A stretch of 64,000 nucleotides of DNA from S010-25 sp964441285 (GTDB lineage Bacteria > Pseudomonadota > Gammaproteobacteria > SZUA-229): positions 48,384-112,383 of the forward strand of contig CAYTUK010000010.1 in NCBI GenBank assembly GCA_964441285.1, written 5' to 3'. Shown here one piece after another: positions 61,707 through 64,000 of the stretch. Under the pieces are notes generated by a model. It was not told the DNA's origin, did not search any database, and worked only from the letters and a program-made list of their open reading frames with translations. Both the position numbers and the translations under genes were made by a program. Position 1 is the first letter of the stretch, and every line of letters begins with the position of its first letter.

Positions 61707-61919
61707 GAAGGATACTTAATTTTCGCCATTTGTTGGACACATTAACTCAGTTTAAACATCTTAGACTTATTTCATATTGGACAAGGCTACAAGTTGAATC
61801 GTTTATTCTATGCGGCACAATAAAGGGACTCTATCTATCCAGAACAAGAAAAATCAATGCGTCCAACTCCATTAATCTTAACCTCATTGATTTCCTGTTC
61901 CTGAGTGTCGGGTGTGATT
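61707..61919. other. 213-bp intergenic region, nothing identifiable
   Basis: Contains the 3' side of aat and the 3' side of the convergent DUF202 gene. Short overlapping frames exist on both strands but none has a credible start, ribosome site or family motif. Confidence 0.4.
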
Positions 61920-62249
61920 TTAAGAGGCTCCTTCAGAATCCAGAACCATTTGCTCCATGTGTTTTTGCTCCGCAACCAGGGCTTTGAAACGCCGTACATT
62001 GGCGGTGAATTCACGCAGACCCACCACAAATACCAGAGTGCCAATGCCCATCAGAGCAAAACCACTGATCTCGAAAAAACGATGATCGATCAACTTGACG
62101 AAGGCAATACCCAGCGCGATGAGGGCGATAGCCGTTCGTCCATAAGCAAGGAAGGTGCGTCGGTTGGCAAACACGGTGCGGTCCAGTGCCAGCCAGTCTC
62201 TTAATATCATATCTTCACGATGGAATTGTTTGTAGGGATCGTCAACCAC
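61920..62249 (-). CDS. YidH-like membrane protein (DUF202)
   Basis: A 109-aa inner-membrane protein. The DUF202 signature is RDWLALDRTVFANRRTFLAYGRTA, here split as RDWLALDRTVFANRR and TFLAYGRTA. It is followed by two or three spans (about 40-55, 60-85) and a C-terminal amphipathic helix. An N-terminal ATG 13 codons in (MILRDWLAL) is an alternative start. Function unknown in general. The gene is visibly more GC-rich than its neighbours and sits in a patch (about 61950-62470) that may be acquired. Confidence 0.8.
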   Translation of the reverse strand: MVDDPYKQFHREDMILRDWLALDRTVFANRRTFLAYGRTAIALIALGIAFVKLIDHRFFEISGFALMGIGTLVFVVGLREFTANVRRFKALVAEQKHMEQMVLDSEGAS

Positions 62250-62543
62250 TGTTTCACCTTTTCATGTTTTACGTTACCGCTGCACGTCTGGGGGAAAAGA
62301 TCAGGAAGAATACGCACAGGGCAACCGCATCGCCCGGTACGCGGTCTTTCTTTACCCCTTCCTCTTTTTGCCACGTTTAATGCACAACGCGAGCGCCAGG
62401 ACGAGCCAGCAACAACGATTAGTTCATACCACATTAAGTCCAGCGCATAAAACCGGACACATCAAACCTGCTGCGGCCGGAAATTTTTGTCCAGCCACCC
62501 AAGTGTACTGCCCATATTACCACGTACATGCCCTCGTTTTTTG
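62250..62543. other. 294-bp GC-rich intergenic patch without a recognisable gene
   Basis: Open frames on both strands (for example 62434-62207 minus) look like by-products of high GC; none shows a family motif. The sequence is unlike the AT-rich spacers elsewhere. AAACCGGACACATC near 62449-62463 resembles the ends of some IS3-like elements, but no inverted partner or transposase fragment was found. Confidence 0.35.
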
Positions 62544-63296
62544 TTATTTATCTAATTTCCGCTTAGTTGGTATAACGCTAAACCGGCTATAACCTTCAGG
62601 TAAACTAAAAACATCTGGATTCACTTTTATTTGTTTATAGTTAATTAACCACTGTGATTTTTTATTGCTGTGCCATTCCTGTATTGGCAGGCCTTTATCA
62701 TAATACAAACCTTCGTTGTAAACCTGGTCGACAAGATAACAGGGGGTTTGCATTTCTTTAATTGTTCTGTTTAAAAGTTTGACCTGCTGACCAGAGATAA
62801 CCTGCTGATATCTTTTTAACATTTGAGATACATCCGGCAATAAACCTTCAGCAAGCTGTAAATTTGCACAGGTTTTCTTCATCTTACCGCTCCCAACATA
62901 GAGCCGATAATTATAAATTTTATGACCAGAAATTTTTGGAGCTTTGGCTGCGGCTGAATATTCAACGGTAGATTTTACCGCTAAATTACGCGTAGAAAAA
63001 TCTTCTGGTTTTATAACCAGAATTCGGTCATCATAATTACTGACACTAAAAATGGTTCTGTTTTTATCATCATAAAGAATATAGCCACTCTTATCTCCAA
63101 CATCATCAATACGTAAATACCGCTTTGATACCAACATTCTAACTTTATATGGGGCTATATCCGGTTCACGTTCCAGATATAAAAGCTGATAAACTTTTAT
63201 CCTGGAAACTTTTGCTTCTCCGGCTATTACGCGGTAAGAGAAATTCTGCAATAAACAGAAAAAGATCAGTTGATAAAAAATAATAGTGTATTTCAT
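62544..63296 (-). CDS. Secreted protein of unknown function
   Basis: A 250-aa protein with an N-terminal signal peptide (about 1-26, IIFYQLIFFCLLQNFSYRVIAGEA). The mature part is beta-rich: VRMLVSKRYLRIDDVGDKSGYILYDDKNRTIFSVSNYDDRILVI suggests a LolA/DUF4412-like half-barrel. Two cysteines (KKTCANLQL and QTPCYLVD) could form a disulfide. No transmembrane span follows the signal. Five bases separate it from the DUF455 remnant upstream, on the same strand. I do not recognise the family. Confidence 0.6.
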   Translation of the reverse strand: MKYTIIFYQLIFFCLLQNFSYRVIAGEAKVSRIKVYQLLYLEREPDIAPYKVRMLVSKRYLRIDDVGDKSGYILYDDKNRTIFSVSNYDDRILVIKPEDFSTRNLAVKSTVEYSAAAKAPKISGHKIYNYRLYVGSGKMKKTCANLQLAEGLLPDVSQMLKRYQQVISGQQVKLLNRTIKEMQTPCYLVDQVYNEGLYYDKGLPIQEWHSNKKSQWLINYKQIKVNPDVFSLPEGYSRFSVIPTKRKLDK

Positions 63297-63302
63297 AATA
63301 CT

Positions 63303-63779
63303 TTACATCCGACTCATTAAGTCCTGCATTTCTCGCTGGCTAAACCCTGCTTTGAATCTTGCATCCAGATCAAAAGGACCGAAGGACGCATCTTGCATAT
63401 AGGTATCCAGCAACTGACTAAAGGTTTCTTCCGGTATTAAACCACGTTGACGACACACGGTATTAAACCAGCGTGTCCCTATTTTGACATGCCCGATCTC
63501 ATCATCAAATATCTTTTGCAAAATTTCAACCAACCGAGTATCTGCTACTGCAGTCAATTTTTTTATCATAACAGGTGTCACATCAAGCCCCCTGGCTTCA
63601 AGTACACGCGGAACTAATGCCATCCTTACCATGACATCAAAATCGGTTTTTAGTGCCATTTCCCATAACCCATTATGCGCGGTCAGATCACCATACTTCA
63701 TATCATGCTGATTTAAATACTCAGACAACAGACAAAAGTGCTGATATAAAAAGGCATAAATAATTAACCCACGGTACAT
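63303..63779 (-). pseudogene. 5'-truncated DUF455 (ferritin-like) gene
   Basis: The 158-aa frame matches only the C-terminal part of DUF455/COG2833 proteins, which I recall as about 260-280 aa: HFCLLSEYL, YGDLTAHNGLWEMALKT, MALVPRVLEARGLDVTP, DDEIGHVKIGTRWF and the tail GPFDLDARFKAGFSQREM. The N-terminal half, with the first metal-ligand helix and the EExxH-type helix, is missing; the first residues (MYRGLIIYAFLYQ) do not fit. The 221 bp upstream look non-coding. It is either a decayed gene or a shortened variant; the reading frame itself is intact. Confidence 0.65.
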
Positions 63780-64000
63780 TTAGAAAAAAAATAATTGGTT
63801 AGCCGCCGATACTGTAAGTGATGTACAAATCAGTGAATACTGTACAGCATAATCGAGGCAGTAGAAATCCATAATCTAATCCCGTTCAATTATCTGTACT
63901 ACTTACTGAAACAACGACTAACCTTACATATCTAGAAACTTAGGTATCAACGCTAAAGTATTTAATCAGGTTGCCGATAAATTCCGCATCCGACAAACAA
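63780..64000. other. Terminal 221 bp, apparently non-coding
   Basis: No ORF that would supply the missing DUF455 N-terminus on the minus strand. TTACTGAAAC near 63901-63910, close to ATCTGTACTAC, resembles both end sequences of the family-1 elements placed side by side, but without a core. Confidence 0.4.

Noticed and set aside
61703..62204. Plus-strand frames downstream of aat
   Set aside because: They overlap the better-supported DUF202 gene on the opposite strand and contain no recognisable motifs.
62440..62470. AAACCGGACACATC as an insertion-sequence terminus
   Set aside because: No partner inverted repeat, target duplication or transposase fragment was found.
63880..63925. Adjacent copies of both family-1 end sequences as a junction or scar
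   Set aside because: The two matches are short and there is no core, so it is noted only in connection with the DUF455 truncation.

Overview
The window looks like a chromosomal segment of a moderately AT-rich gammaproteobacterium (GC in the low forties per cent, judged by eye). This is supported by housekeeping genes in gammaproteobacterial arrangements: mtaD-ubiG-mupP-like, glyA-nrdR-ribD-ribE-ribBX-ribH-nusB-thiL-pgpA, yceD-rpmF-plsX-fabH, and ftsK-lolA-rarA. NhaD, the diheme cytochrome c peroxidase and UbiG suggest a respiring, Na+-exposed (possibly marine) organism. I cannot name a genus. Most of the window is ordinary core genome; I see no prophage, CRISPR array or intact insertion sequence.

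Layout. 1-9810 (minus strand): glycogen/maltodextrin cluster in the order glk, glgC, GH57 amylase, malQ, glgB, glgA, then the start of a further gene (possibly glycogen phosphorylase) running off the window. 10187-13480 (minus): lpoB, a COG3014 lipoprotein and an LPP20-type lipoprotein. 13711-18030 (plus): mtaD, ubiG, a MupP/Gph-type phosphatase and nhaD. 18046-21020 (minus): arsenosugar genes arsS plus two glycosyltransferases, with an SCP2 protein upstream. 21439-30014: ybeL-like zinc ribbon gene, hybrid kinase, trxC, tRNA-Ser(UGA), a sigma-54 activator, and a second hybrid kinase with a solute-binding sensor. 30395-35756 (plus): mutS, nadK, recN. 35931-42477: csp, the fatty-acid/phospholipid cluster, maf, serC and an ATP-grasp-like protein of unknown role. 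42916-52191 (minus): ccp, then the long glyA-to-pgpA riboflavin/nusB/thiL run, which contains an HslV-like Ntn hydrolase. 52581-59539: a GGDEF-EAL protein, a PilZ-like protein, rarA, lolA and ftsK. 59953-63779: trxB, aat, a DUF202 gene in a GC-richer patch, an unknown secreted protein and a 5'-truncated DUF455 gene.

The least expected content is non-coding. (1) A family of about 130-bp palindromic elements occurs seven times (four full, one with its core inverted, two partial). The stem sequences differ between copies while the two arms of each copy stay complementary. (2) A second family of about 90-bp inverted-repeat elements occurs upstream of nadK and between lolA and ftsK. (3) Short tandem repeats fall exactly on gene ends: glgA, trxC, lpoB, ribE/ribBX and glyA. 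In lpoB and glyA the 15-bp units stay in frame past the stop codon and repeat the C-terminal peptide. (4) A free-standing hairpin terminator at 42789 may mark a small RNA, and a nested dyad upstream of ccp looks like an operator. All function calls rest on reading motifs and gene order; no database search was possible.
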